A stretch of DNA of 64,000 nucleotides from Ruminococcus sp. (GCA_017411835.1 JAFQPG010000003.1:1-64000), one strand, 5' to 3'; shown: positions 25,306-34,800, counted from the stretch's first letter. Numbers and translations are program-made. Notes: a model not told the origin generated them from the sequence alone.

Positions 25306-25395
25306 ATGAAAGTTGTACTTATCGAAAAGCCAAAGTTTTTATCATTTATACTTAGAAAAATTTACGGTATAAAAAAGATACCACAGCAACAGTAA
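25306..25395 (+). CDS. 29-residue basic miniprotein
   Basis: ATG 25306 with a consensus AGGAGG at 25295-25300 that overlaps the end of the previous tiny gene. The product is MKVVLIEKPKFLSFILRKI followed by a basic tail ending PQQQ: an amphipathic, membrane-active-looking helix. A strong terminator follows after 14 bases, so the two miniproteins form a complete small transcription unit. I recall similar very short KPKFL-type ORFs in clostridial genomes but know no function. Confidence 0.5.
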   Translation: MKVVLIEKPKFLSFILRKIYGIKKIPQQQ

Positions 25396-25409
25396 GTTAA
25401 AAAGAAAAA

Positions 25410-25433
25410 GGCCGCTAGCTTTAGCGGCCTTTT
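25410..25433 (+). terminator. Intrinsic terminator after the miniprotein pair
   Basis: GGCCGCTA (25410-25417), GCTT loop, TAGCGGCC (25422-25429), TTTT. A second stem AACCGCT/AGCGGTT follows at 25443-25461, next to the convergent lysM gene. Confidence 0.85.
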
Positions 25434-25465
25434 ATTTTATGTAACCGCTAAAAAAGCGGTTTTAT

Positions 25466-25780
25466 TTATATATAAAGAGTTATACGCTGACCCGGATAAA
25501 TTGCATTTGGGTCGTCGAGATTATTGATTGCCATAAGAGCGCCCAGCTCAATGCCGTATCTGTTTGCGATTGCAAAGAGCGTGTCGCCCGGTCTGACAAA
25601 GTAAACCTGTGGTGGAGTGACCTCCTTTACAGGAATTCGAAGTCTTTGACCCGGATATATAGTGTACGGGTAAACAATGCCGTTGTATCTAGCAATGTCG
25701 ACAGCAGTTGTGCCGTATAATTGCGCGATTGCAAAGAGCGTGTTACCTGGTCTGACGGTATAGATGATAGGTTGTTCCAT
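25466..25780 (-). CDS. Double LysM-domain protein
   Basis: 104 residues from the ATG at 25780, which has AAAGGAGG on the minus strand; an upstream ATG (25816) lacks one. It consists of two LysM modules, residues ~6-50 and ~57-102, each with the YTVRPGNTLFAIA / YFVRPGDTLFAIA opening and a YPGQR end. LysM binds peptidoglycan or chitin-like sugar chains. There is no signal peptide, so it is either exported by another route or acts in spores, where such LysM-only proteins (SafA/YaaH-like) are known. Location is not settled. Confidence 0.9.
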   Translation of the reverse strand: MEQPIIYTVRPGNTLFAIAQLYGTTAVDIARYNGIVYPYTIYPGQRLRIPVKEVTPPQVYFVRPGDTLFAIANRYGIELGALMAINNLDDPNAIYPGQRITLYI

Positions 25781-25882
25781 AGTTATCCTCCTTTCCTTTA
25801 GTAACATATTATGCAAATTAACACAATATGAAAATGAATATTTTTCCTGTAGCGGTAAAACCTTTAAGTAGGAGGAATGTTT

Positions 25883-27139
25883 ATGAATACAAAAATAAAG
25901 AAAATATTAGCACGAGAGATTATTGATTCGCGAGGAAATCCGACTGTAGAAGCACAGGTGGTCACCGAAACAAACGTGTCTGCTATAGCGTCTGTTCCGT
26001 CGGGTGCATCAACAGGTGAGTTCGAGGCTGTTGAACTGCGTGATAACGGGGAAAGGTATTTAGGCAAGGGTGTAACAAAGGCGGTAAAAAACATCACCGA
26101 TATAATCAGCCCTGCACTTGAGGGTGTATCTGTGCTGTCACAGCTTAAAATTGATAATCTGATGTGTGAGCTTGACTCAACAGATAATAAAGCAAATCTC
26201 GGTGCAAATGCAATACTTGCAGTATCCCTTGCATGCGCCAAAACCGCAGCAAAGCTTTTACAAATTCCGCTTTACAGATATATCGGCGGAGTAAACGCTC
26301 ACACCCTGCCCGTACCAATGATGAATATACTAAATGGCGGTGCCCACGCATCAAACAATGTCGATATTCAGGAGTTTATGATTATGCCTGTTTCGGCACC
26401 AAATTTCAGAGAAGGTATGCGACAGTGCTGCGAAATTTATCATACTTTAGGTTCAATTTTAAAAAGCGAGGGGAAATCAACCGCTGTAGGTGATGAGGGC
26501 GGTTTTGCACCTGATTTAGAAAGCGACGAGCAAGCGATTGAGTATATACTAAAAGCGGTAGAAAAAGCAGGTTATACAACAGACGATATCAAAATTTCAC
26601 TGGATATCGCTTCATCTGAATGGTACAGCGACGGCTTTTACTGTATGCCAAAGAAAAATATACGAATGAATACAGATGATATGATTTCCTATATTGAACA
26701 GCTTTGCGTATCATATCCGATTATATCTGTCGAGGACGGTTTGTCTGAGCATGATTTTTCAGGCTTTGCAAAGCTGACCCAAAGACTTGGTTCAAAAATC
26801 CAACTTGTTGGCGACGATTTGTTTGTCACAAATACAGAGCGTTTGCGACAGGGGATAAAGATGCACGCCGCTAATTCTATTTTAGTAAAGGTAAATCAGA
26901 TTGGTACTTTGTCGCAGTCGCTTGATGCTGTGCAGTGTGCACATCGCGCTTCATATACCTCAGTTATCTCACACCGTAGCGGAGAAACAGAGGACACCAC
27001 CATTGCGGATATTGCGGTAGCGTTAAACGCAGGACAGATTAAAACAGGTGCTCCTTGCAGAAGCGACAGAGTCGCAAAATACAACCGATTAATCAGAATT
27101 GAAGAGGAACTTAAATCTACAGCCGACTATGGTTTTTAA
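25883..27139 (+). CDS. eno: Enolase
   Basis: 418 residues from ATG 25883 (AGGAGG at 25870-25875; the ATG at 25877 is only one base from this site). Converts 2-phosphoglycerate to phosphoenolpyruvate. Diagnostic motifs: [34 protein letters not shown] (metal ligand), [10 protein letters not shown], the KVNQIGTL lysine region and SHRSGETED. Slightly short and divergent compared with the usual ~430 residues but all catalytic residues are present. Stands alone with its own terminator, next to the pullulanase pair. Confidence 0.96.
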   Translation: MNTKIKKILAREIIDSRGNPTVEAQVVTETNVSAIASVPSGASTGEFEAVELRDNGERYLGKGVTKAVKNITDIISPALEGVSVLSQLKIDNLMCELDSTDNKANLGANAILAVSLACAKTAAKLLQIPLYRYIGGVNAHTLPVPMMNILNGGAHASNNVDIQEFMIMPVSAPNFREGMRQCCEIYHTLGSILKSEGKSTAVGDEGGFAPDLESDEQAIEYILKAVEKAGYTTDDIKISLDIASSEWYSDGFYCMPKKNIRMNTDDMISYIEQLCVSYPIISVEDGLSEHDFSGFAKLTQRLGSKIQLVGDDLFVTNTERLRQGIKMHAANSILVKVNQIGTLSQSLDAVQCAHRASYTSVISHRSGETEDTTIADIAVALNAGQIKTGAPCRSDRVAKYNRLIRIEEELKSTADYGF

Positions 27140-27169
27140 TCTTTAAAAAGCAAATCAATTATTACAAAA

Positions 27170-27201
27170 AATTAACCGTCATTATGGCGGTTAATTTCTT
27201 T
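27170..27201 (+). terminator. Intrinsic terminator after enolase
   Basis: AATTAACCG (27170-27178) and CGGTTAATT (27188-27196), then CTTTT. Confidence 0.75.
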
Positions 27202-27275
27202 TGTAGAATTAAAGTGATACTGAAAATATGGTAATATATTATTGTATATAATTGCGTAAATTGGAGGCAAATGTT

Positions 27276-30245
27276 TTGAAGCTTAAACGTATTTTGGCAG
27301 GAGTACTTATTATGATGATTATTCCATCTTTTGCTATGTTTGGTGCTTATGCAACGGACCAGACCCAAGACCCTACTCAAAGCGCTACCGAAGAAACAAA
27401 AAGCGCTAAGAAAGAAAAACCTACCGAGCTTGTTGTCAGCAGGGAAAACGTTGGAATGGAAAAGTATCTTCGTTATCTTGAAAACAGAACTTACAAGGGA
27501 AACCTTGGTGCAACATATACCAAGAAAGAAACTACATTTAAGCTTTGGTCACCTGCAGCACAGGACGTAAAGGTTTGTATTTATACTACCGGTACTGACG
27601 GAGAAGACGGTGCACAAATGCTTTCTAAAACAAGTATGAAGCTTGTTGAAGAATACGGCACATGGGTGCTTCACCTAAAGGGTGATTACAAAAACAAGTA
27701 CTATACATATTTGGTGACTGTAAACGGCATTACCAACGAGGTTGTTGACCCGTATGCTAAGGCTGTTGGTGCAAACGGCGACAGAGGTATGGTAGTTGAT
27801 TTGAATTCTACTAACCCAAAGGGCTGGAATAAAGATAAATTTAATCGTGTTAATAACCCTACTGACGCTATTATCTGGGAAGTAAACGTTCGTGATTTTT
27901 CAGCATCTGAAACTAGCGGTGTTTCTGAAAAACATCGCGGTAAGTTTTTAGCGTTTACTCAAGAGGGCACAGTAGTCGATTCTGTCGAGGGTGCTTTGCC
28001 TACTTGTATTGATTATTTAAAAGAGCTCGGCGTTAACTATGTGCAGATTAACCCGTTCTACGATTTTGCATCTATCGACGAAACCGATGCGGTTAACCCG
28101 CAGTACAACTGGGGATATGACCCTAAAAACTACAATGTTCCTGAGGGCTCTTATTCTTCAAATCCGTATGACGGTAATGTACGAATTAAAGAATGTAAGC
28201 AAATGATTCAGGCTCTGCATAATGCAGGCATCGGCGTTATTATGGACGTTGTGTATAATCACACATACGCATCTGTTGATTCTTGGTTTAATATGATAGT
28301 TCCTGATTATTATTATCGTATGGATGATAATGGTAACTGGTCAAACGGTTCCGGATGTGGCAATGATACAGCATCAGAGCGTACTATGTTTAGAGAGTTT
28401 ATGAAAAACTCTGTCGTTTACTGGGCAGATGAGTACCATATCGATGGTTTTAGATTTGATTTGATGGGACTGCACGATGTGGATACAATGAACTATATCC
28501 GCAAAAGTCTTGATAAATTACCAAATGGTAAGAAAATCATTATGTACGGCGAAGCGTGGGATTTAGAAACCGCCTGCGCAAGCAATGTGAATTTAGCAAC
28601 CCAGAACAACCTGTCTTTGTTATCTGACAGAATCGGTGCATTTAACGATACCTTTAGAGATGGATTAAAGGGCAACGTGTTCGACTCAAAGGATCAGGGC
28701 TTTATCCAAAGCGGCTCAAATCGCTCAAAGGTTAAAGCAGGCATCGAGGGTATGGCGACTGCCGGCACTTGGGGTGTATCACCTAATCAGTGTATAAATT
28801 ACGCTTCTTGCCACGATAACCTTTCACTTTACGATAAACTCGTTGCTTCTGTTTATCCTGACGAGGGTGGCTTTAGAAAGCGTAGGGAAGACCTCGTGCA
28901 GATGAACAAGCTTTCTGCAGCGATTACTCTTACCTCTCAGGGCGTACCGTTTATGATGGCAGGTGAGGAAATGGGCCGTTCAAAAGACGGCGACGAAAAC
29001 TCTTACAAATCACCTGTTGAGGTCAATCAGATTGACTATAATGATTTAAACAAATATGCTGATTTAAATGAGTACTATAAAGGACTTATTGATATCCGCA
29101 AGACCGTAGACGTGCTTAGAGATGCTACCGGTGAGGTTGCAAAGTCTATTTCATATTTTGACGGACTTGACGACGGTGTAATTGCTTACAGCATTGCAGG
29201 TAGCGGTAATACAAAAACATTTATCGCGGTTTTTAACGGCAGTAACAGTAAATCTACCGTAAAGCTTCCGTCAAAGTTAAATGACTCTTATGTAGTTATT
29301 GCAAACGATAAGGATGCAGGTATTAAAAATCTTGCGGTTATTTCTGACGGCAAGGTTACTGCGAAAGCTCATTCAAGCGTTTTGCTTGTTGATAAAGAAA
29401 GCTTTGATAAGTTTAAAAATCAGGACACCTCCTGTCGAGTGATTGTTAAGTATTTCGATACTAAATCTGATGCTGTTGTATATGAGCAAATATTAAAGGG
29501 TGAAAAAGGCGACTCTTACTTAGTTGAATACCCTAACCACCTGCTTTACAGATACGATGTAACAAGTGTTTCAGGCTCAAAAACAGGTGAGTTTGAAAAG
29601 GGCACAGCAGAGGTTACTATTAACTGCAAGCCATATTCTGGAGATTATTCGTCAATCACTATTCATTTTGTAAATGAGAATGACGAGGATATCGCAAACT
29701 CAATAGTTATGTCAAACCGTGTCGGACAAAGGTACACAACACCTAAGATTGCAGGAGTTTCTGGTTACCGACTCGACCTTGAAAATCTTCCTGAAAACGG
29801 TGCAGGTAAATACACAAAGGAAGATTTGACAATAACATATAGGTACAACTCTATCGAGGATCCAGCACTGCAGGAAGATATAGACCTTGATGACCTTAAT
29901 TCCCAGTCGGTGTGCGTTGCTAATATTATTTATATGGATAGCAAAGGCGAAATTCTCGATAAAAAGACTTATGCAGGCGACAAGGATACTGAAATAGTTG
30001 TTGAGTATCTCGACATACCGGGTTACGAGTATATTTCAGATACTGCTGATGGTGCAGTATTCGACTCTGTCGAAACAAATATCGTTGTAAATTACGAAAA
30101 GATATCCGATGGTTTAAATATTGCTGTTATAGCGGGCTCTGCTTTATTGCTTGGTCTGGTTATTTTAGCTCTTGCTCTTATCTTTAAAAAACGTAAGCCT
30201 ATCGTTGATGGAGACGACATCGTCAACGATTTATATATTGAGTAA
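27276..30245 (+). CDS. pulA: Type I pullulanase, membrane-anchored (GH13 with CBM48 and MucBP-like repeats)
   Basis: 989 residues from TTG 27276, eight bases after GGAGG; an ATG at 27271 is out of frame and stops at once. Signal peptide at residues 1-27. Residues ~55-150 are CBM48-like, then the GH13 catalytic barrel. The type I pullulanase signature YNWGYDP is present, with nucleophile Asp in GFRFDLMG (~391), acid/base Glu in MYGEAWD (~421) and CHDN (~510). Three MucBP-like segments (residues ~710-945) lead to a membrane helix (~950-972, AVIAGSALLLGLVILALALIF) and a short cytoplasmic tail, with no LPXTG or dockerin. It hydrolyses alpha-1,6 branches of starch at the cell surface. Possibly one of the R. 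bromii amylosome-associated pullulanases. Confidence 0.92.
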   Translation: MKLKRILAGVLIMMIIPSFAMFGAYATDQTQDPTQSATEETKSAKKEKPTELVVSRENVGMEKYLRYLENRTYKGNLGATYTKKETTFKLWSPAAQDVKVCIYTTGTDGEDGAQMLSKTSMKLVEEYGTWVLHLKGDYKNKYYTYLVTVNGITNEVVDPYAKAVGANGDRGMVVDLNSTNPKGWNKDKFNRVNNPTDAIIWEVNVRDFSASETSGVSEKHRGKFLAFTQEGTVVDSVEGALPTCIDYLKELGVNYVQINPFYDFASIDETDAVNPQYNWGYDPKNYNVPEGSYSSNPYDGNVRIKECKQMIQALHNAGIGVIMDVVYNHTYASVDSWFNMIVPDYYYRMDDNGNWSNGSGCGNDTASERTMFREFMKNSVVYWADEYHIDGFRFDLMGLHDVDTMNYIRKSLDKLPNGKKIIMYGEAWDLETACASNVNLATQNNLSLLSDRIGAFNDTFRDGLKGNVFDSKDQGFIQSGSNRSKVKAGIEGMATAGTWGVSPNQCINYASCHDNLSLYDKLVASVYPDEGGFRKRREDLVQMNKLSAAITLTSQGVPFMMAGEEMGRSKDGDENSYKSPVEVNQIDYNDLNKYADLNEYYKGLIDIRKTVDVLRDATGEVAKSISYFDGLDDGVIAYSIAGSGNTKTFIAVFNGSNSKSTVKLPSKLNDSYVVIANDKDAGIKNLAVISDGKVTAKAHSSVLLVDKESFDKFKNQDTSCRVIVKYFDTKSDAVVYEQILKGEKGDSYLVEYPNHLLYRYDVTSVSGSKTGEFEKGTAEVTINCKPYSGDYSSITIHFVNENDEDIANSIVMSNRVGQRYTTPKIAGVSGYRLDLENLPENGAGKYTKEDLTITYRYNSIEDPALQEDIDLDDLNSQSVCVANIIYMDSKGEILDKKTYAGDKDTEIVVEYLDIPGYEYISDTADGAVFDSVETNIVVNYEKISDGLNIAVIAGSALLLGLVILALALIFKKRKPIVDGDDIVNDLYIE

Positions 30246-30262
30246 AATTATGAGGTGACAAA

Positions 30263-33200
30263 ATGAAAAAACTCAACAAAATTTTATCTATCATCCTCGC
30301 TTTAGTTATGCTATCAAGCGTTTGTATGGTAGGTGTATTCGCAGAAGAAACAACCGACACAACAGTTACAAACGAGTATTCGGCTGCTGCTATGGCTCTT
30401 GACGACGAGTTTGCGTATGCAGGTACTCTCGGTGCTATCTACACAAAAGAAAGCACACAATTTAAGGTTTGGGCACCAACCGCTTCACAGGTAGTTTTGA
30501 ATCTGTATACTACCGGCTCTGACGAAGAAGAGGGCGCACATGACCTTGGTAACTACGAAATGGAAAAGCTTATTGAAGGTGATAAGTTTACAGGTGTATG
30601 GACTACTACAGTAAAGGGCGACCTTTTAAACGTTTACTATACATATTCTGTAACATCACCTGACAGAATTGTTAACGGCGAGGTTACTACAAGAGAAACA
30701 CAGGACGTTTATTCATACGCTATCGGTGTAAACTCTGCTCGTTCAATGGTTGTTGACTTAGACTCTACAGACCCTCAGGGCTGGGCAAACGATAAGCACG
30801 TCTTTGTCGAAAATCAGTCAGACGCTGTTATTTGGGAGCTCCAGGTTAAAGACTTCTCATTCAGCCCTTCATCTGGCGTATCAGAAGCAAACCGTGGTAA
30901 GTACCTTGCGTTTACCGAAAAGGGTACAACCGTAAACGGCGAAGGAAAGATTTCTACCTGTATTGATTATTTAAAGAATCTTGGCGTTACACACGTTCAG
31001 ATTAACCCGTTCTACGACTTCGGTTCTGTTGACGAAACAGGCGACGATTCTCAGTACAACTGGGGTTATGACCCTATGAACTACGGCGTTCCTGAAGGCT
31101 CTTTCTCTTCAAATCCTTATGACGGTAATGTCAGAATCAACGAATGTAAACAGATGATTCAGGCTCTGCACGAGGCTGGCATCGGCGTTATTATGGACGT
31201 TGTTTATAACCATACTTACAGAACTGATTCCTGCTTTAACCGCACAGTTCCTGAGTATTATTACAGAATGAACGCTGACGGTACATATTCTAACCAGTCA
31301 GGCTGTAGTAACGATACTGCATCTGAGCGTTATATGTATCGTAGATATATGATGGATATGCTTCAGTACTGGGTTGATGAATACCACGTTGACGGCTATC
31401 GTTTCGACCTTATGGGTATTCACGATGTTGAGACTATGAACCTTATCCGCGATATGCTTGACGAAACTGACGAACGTATTATTATGTACGGCGAGGGTTG
31501 GGCTGGTAATACAACAATGGATAAAGAATCTTGTACAGGCGCAGAGGTTATTCCTTGTACACAGCGTAATGCAGGTGTAACTTCTGACCGTATTGGTTTC
31601 TTTAACGACCAGATTCGTGACTCATTAAAGGGCGGCGTTTTTGACGGCCCTACTGCTGCCGGCTTCCTTTCAGGCGCAATCTTACTTGCTCCTGGTATAT
31701 CTTACGGTATCAAGGCTAACACCTTTGGTAAAGGCTGTACTTGGGATGCTTTATCACCTGAGCAATGCGTAACATACGCTTCTTGCCACGATAACAATAC
31801 TTTATATGACAAGCTCGTTGGTGCAAACCACGGTATCTCTGCTGATTACAGAGCTCGTTACAGCGACGTTATCGCCCAGAATAAGCTTTCATCAGCTATC
31901 ACACTTTCCTCACAGGGTATCAACCTTCTCTTAGCAGGTGAGGAAATGGGTCGTTCAAAGGACGGCGACGAAAACTCATATTCAAGCTCTCCAACACTCA
32001 ATATGATTGATTGGAACTTACTTGAAACAAATGCTGACCTCGTATCCTACTACAAGGGTATGATGGAAATTCGAAATACTTTCTCTCCATTTACTGCATC
32101 AGTAAGTGATACAAACGACGATACATATAACTATATGTTCTCTACATCAATGGCTAACGCAAACAAAGCGATTGTTTACACCGTTGAAAATAAAAAAGAG
32201 GGCGAATGGAACAAGGTTGCTGTTATCTTAAACGGTTCTAAACAGGAAGCTAAAGTTGAAATTAAGAAAACAGTTGACAAGAGTCTCTCAGACGATACCC
32301 AGTGGGTTATTATCGCAAACGATAAGTCTGCAGGTATTAAGAAGCTCGGTGAGGTTACAGGCTTGAAATTTACAGTTCCTGCATCATCAGCTATCATTGC
32401 TGTTGAAAAGTCAACCTACGAAGCTTGCGCTATTGAGTCTGAGTTCTCAAAGGTTACTATCAACCACGTGGATAATTCAACAGGCGATATTATTGCATCT
32501 AATGTAATTATCGGTAAGCCGGGCGAAAAATACATTGCTACTGAAGATAAGTCTATCTCTATCAAATACGTAATCGAGAGCATCGACGGCGATGTGAACG
32601 GCGTATTCACAGAGGAAGACAAGGTCGTTTCTTACAACTACGATTTATTTGTTCCTGATTCATTAAAGAACGAAAACGGTGATATCGACGGCGACGGCGA
32701 AGTTACAATTTTGGAAGCAACTGCTATACAGCTTCACTGTGCACAGAAAAAGCTTCTTACTGATGAACAACTCAAGCACGCTGATTATGACTATGATGGA
32801 GAAGTTAGCATTCTCGACGCAACTTTAGTGCAGTTCTTTGTTGCTAAAAAGCCTGTAGGTGTTTACACGCTTACAGTCAAGTATGTTGATGAAGAGGGCG
32901 AGGAGTTCTCACCTGCTTATGTAAAAGAGTACAAGCTCGGTGATGAGTACACAACTACCGCTAAAGACAGCGTGTTCCATACATTAAAGAAAATTCCGCA
33001 TAACGCAAGCGGTGTTATCACCGGTAATGTTACCGTTGTTTACGAGTACAGCTATGTAGTTGACAATATTACAGTACACGTTAAACACGACGGCGAGCTT
33101 GAATGGACACCATTCCTTTGGCTGTGGGCTACAAGTCCTGACGGCGGTAAGTCTGAAGACATTTACGACGCTTGGCCTGGTAATCCAATGCCAAATGCTG

Positions 33201-33412
33201 ACGAAAACGGCTGGTACACAACATCGTTCGATGTACCTCACAACTACAATTACAACCTTATTGTAAATAACGGTGGCGGTATCCAGACTGACGACTATAC
33301 TGAGCTTAATGCTCCTGAAATCTGGGTTGTTATCAACGACGAAGCTGCTATCAAAAACGGCAAATGGATTTCCATTTTCGACGATGCAAACCTCACAAAT
33401 AAAATCGCATAA
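30263..33412 (+). CDS. pulA: Type I pullulanase with internal dockerin and C-terminal starch-binding domain
   Basis: 1049 residues, 17 bases after the membrane-bound paralogue. Signal peptide ends near residue 27 (GVFAEE). The CBM48-like and GH13 domains parallel the neighbour: YNWGYDP, nucleophile GYRFDLMG (~378), acid/base MYGEGWA (~408), CHDN (~509). Residues ~806-866 are a dockerin with loops DIDGDGEVTILE and DYDYDGEVSILD. After it come a MucBP-like segment (~870-930) and a CBM25/26-like module (~935-1045) with DAWPGNPM and NLIVNNGGG. Having the dockerin internal rather than terminal is unusual. The enzyme should debranch starch while docked on an amylosome scaffold. Confidence 0.93.
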   Translation: MKKLNKILSIILALVMLSSVCMVGVFAEETTDTTVTNEYSAAAMALDDEFAYAGTLGAIYTKESTQFKVWAPTASQVVLNLYTTGSDEEEGAHDLGNYEMEKLIEGDKFTGVWTTTVKGDLLNVYYTYSVTSPDRIVNGEVTTRETQDVYSYAIGVNSARSMVVDLDSTDPQGWANDKHVFVENQSDAVIWELQVKDFSFSPSSGVSEANRGKYLAFTEKGTTVNGEGKISTCIDYLKNLGVTHVQINPFYDFGSVDETGDDSQYNWGYDPMNYGVPEGSFSSNPYDGNVRINECKQMIQALHEAGIGVIMDVVYNHTYRTDSCFNRTVPEYYYRMNADGTYSNQSGCSNDTASERYMYRRYMMDMLQYWVDEYHVDGYRFDLMGIHDVETMNLIRDMLDETDERIIMYGEGWAGNTTMDKESCTGAEVIPCTQRNAGVTSDRIGFFNDQIRDSLKGGVFDGPTAAGFLSGAILLAPGISYGIKANTFGKGCTWDALSPEQCVTYASCHDNNTLYDKLVGANHGISADYRARYSDVIAQNKLSSAITLSSQGINLLLAGEEMGRSKDGDENSYSSSPTLNMIDWNLLETNADLVSYYKGMMEIRNTFSPFTASVSDTNDDTYNYMFSTSMANANKAIVYTVENKKEGEWNKVAVILNGSKQEAKVEIKKTVDKSLSDDTQWVIIANDKSAGIKKLGEVTGLKFTVPASSAIIAVEKSTYEACAIESEFSKVTINHVDNSTGDIIASNVIIGKPGEKYIATEDKSISIKYVIESIDGDVNGVFTEEDKVVSYNYDLFVPDSLKNENGDIDGDGEVTILEATAIQLHCAQKKLLTDEQLKHADYDYDGEVSILDATLVQFFVAKKPVGVYTLTVKYVDEEGEEFSPAYVKEYKLGDEYTTTAKDSVFHTLKKIPHNASGVITGNVTVVYEYSYVVDNITVHVKHDGELEWTPFLWLWATSPDGGKSEDIYDAWPGNPMPNADENGWYTTSFDVPHNYNYNLIVNNGGGIQTDDYTELNAPEIWVVINDEAAIKNGKWISIFDDANLTNKIA

Positions 33413-33428
33413 ATTCACATAACAAAAA

Positions 33429-33456
33429 CCACCGAAGTTTCCTTCGGTGGTTTTAT
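33429..33456. terminator. Bidirectional terminator between pullulanase pair and folT
   Basis: CCACCGAAG (33429-33437) and CTTCGGTGG (33442-33450), TTTT after and AAAA before. Confidence 0.9.
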
Positions 33457-33457
33457 T

Positions 33458-34018
33458 TTATCTTATTTTATTTAGCATCGGCATTTTAGTTAAAGCCTTT
33501 AAAATAAAGAAGCTTAGCAAAACTTCGATTATTGCAAATATGACTAGTATAATAGCTCTGTAGGTTAAAAGCTCGATGTAAGGAATGCCCATCATAAGGT
33601 GTAAAACGAGCGTATTAAGCGGTAATCTGCAAAGCAGTAAAACACTTACAAAGGCTAAAATCGTCCGACCTACGCTGATTTCGTGCTCGTACAGCACTAT
33701 TCCGAAAATAAAGCCTTCAAGTATATAGCAGACAGTGATTCCCGGCATAATCGAAAACGCCGTCGGGTTGTTTAAAATGATTGAAAGAATATCCCCAAGT
33801 CCTGAAACAATGGCCGCACATACAGGTCCATATAGGTATGCGACAATCACAATCGGCAAAAAGCTAAAACCGATTTTTACAAACGGTGCAAAGCTCAGCG
33901 TAAAGTTTGAAAACATACCAAGCACAATTCGTATCGCGAGCATCATCGAGCAAACGCACAACGGCGCAATCTTGCTCAGATTTGTTGACGATTTTTTGAT
34001 TGAATTAAAAAAAGACAT
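33458..34018 (-). CDS. folT: ECF transporter S component for folate
   Basis: 186 residues with about six membrane helices. The N-terminal region AIRIVLGMFSNFTLSFAPFVKIGFSFLPI and the GLGDILS stretch match folate-type S components of group II ECF transporters. A THF riboswitch precedes the gene, strongly supporting folate as the substrate. It would bind the shared EcfA1-EcfA2-EcfT module encoded at 54-56.7 kb. The start codon lies six bases after a GGGAGG ribosome site buried in the riboswitch hairpin. Confidence 0.92.
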   Translation of the reverse strand: MSFFNSIKKSSTNLSKIAPLCVCSMMLAIRIVLGMFSNFTLSFAPFVKIGFSFLPIVIVAYLYGPVCAAIVSGLGDILSIILNNPTAFSIMPGITVCYILEGFIFGIVLYEHEISVGRTILAFVSVLLLCRLPLNTLVLHLMMGIPYIELLTYRAIILVIFAIIEVLLSFFILKALTKMPMLNKIR

Positions 34019-34023
34019 AAAAA

Positions 34024-34054
34024 ACCTCCCTATCTCGTTATCACATAGGGAGGT
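34024..34054 (-). promoter_or_regulatory. Expression-platform hairpin of the THF riboswitch
   Basis: On the minus strand ACCTCCCTAT pairs with ATAGGGAGGT, followed by TTTTTT and then the folT ATG. The 3' arm contains the GGGAGG ribosome site and the T run makes it terminator-like, so the same stem could block both translation and elongation. Confidence 0.75.
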
Positions 34055-34059
34055 AATAT

Positions 34060-34160
34060 CCGAATGTAACAGCGGGATGCAAAGTCCGCACCGCAGGTTT
34101 CCCTTTCGTTTTCACAGCAACTCCCCGTCTGCAAAACACTTAACGCACGAACTTTTACTC
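34060..34160 (-). ncRNA. Tetrahydrofolate (THF) riboswitch
   Basis: Minus-strand RNA contains the conserved GCGTTAAGTGT block, then CGGGGAGTTGCTGTGAAAACGAAAG, and the 3' block TGCGGTGC...TTTGCATCCCGCT, in the order of known folT-type THF riboswitches. It lies between a good promoter and folT. Confidence 0.85.
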
Positions 34161-34172
34161 TGTATTTTCTTT

Positions 34173-34200
34173 AGTATATCATATTTTGTAGTATTGTCAA
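34173..34200 (-). promoter_or_regulatory. Promoter of folT
   Basis: On the minus strand TTGACA (34200-34195), 16-base spacer, TATACT (34178-34173). The -35 overlaps the end of ribU. Confidence 0.8.
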
Positions 34201-34787
34201 TTTTTCGGGTGAATAACCCTTGAAAGTGGTTTGTAGATAATTCCTGTGACAGCTGATACGAGCACACCCTTTATCAGATTAAAAGGTGCGACGCAGAATA
34301 TGCAGAATGTAAGCGTATCTGTAATAAACGGCACGATATCCATACCCATCTGAATAATCTGCTTAAGTGGCATAATCTGTGAGTATATCGGTATCATCAC
34401 ATAAGCGTTGATGAAAACCCCGAGTACAGCCATCGAAAGTGTACCTATTGCCATAGAAATAATTGCTTGCTTCTTCGTTTTCTTATATTTGTAAATTATT
34501 GAAGCAGGAATTACAAACGAGCAACCGATTAAGAAGTTTGCGATTTCTCCGACTCCACCAGTAGAAGAGCCGTTTAGCAAGAAGTTTACTAGCACCTTAA
34601 CCGCCTCGATTGTAATTGCTGCAACAGGTCCCATAGAAAAAGCCCCTATTAAAGCAGGAATTTCTGAAAAGTCAAGCTTATAAAAAGGTGGAGCAATAAA
34701 AGGAATAGGAAATTCAATCAGCATCAGCACCGCAGCTATGCTTGAAAGCATTGCAGTAACCACGAGCTTTCTTGTTTTTGTCATCAT
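34197..34787 (-). CDS. ribU: ECF transporter S component for riboflavin
   Basis: 196 residues from the ATG at 34787 (AGGTGA upstream); an in-frame ATG further up lies inside the leader terminator. Motifs of RibU are clear: IEFPIPFIAPPFYKLDFSEIPALIGAFSMGP, GEIANFLIG and the helix-rich remainder. An FMN riboswitch in the leader supports riboflavin uptake. Like FolT, it would use the EcfA1-A2-T energising unit encoded elsewhere in the window. Confidence 0.94.
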   Translation of the reverse strand: MMTKTRKLVVTAMLSSIAAVLMLIEFPIPFIAPPFYKLDFSEIPALIGAFSMGPVAAITIEAVKVLVNFLLNGSSTGGVGEIANFLIGCSFVIPASIIYKYKKTKKQAIISMAIGTLSMAVLGVFINAYVMIPIYSQIMPLKQIIQMGMDIVPFITDTLTFCIFCVAPFNLIKGVLVSAVTGIIYKPLSRVIHPKN

Positions 34788-34800
34788 AATATCACCTAAA

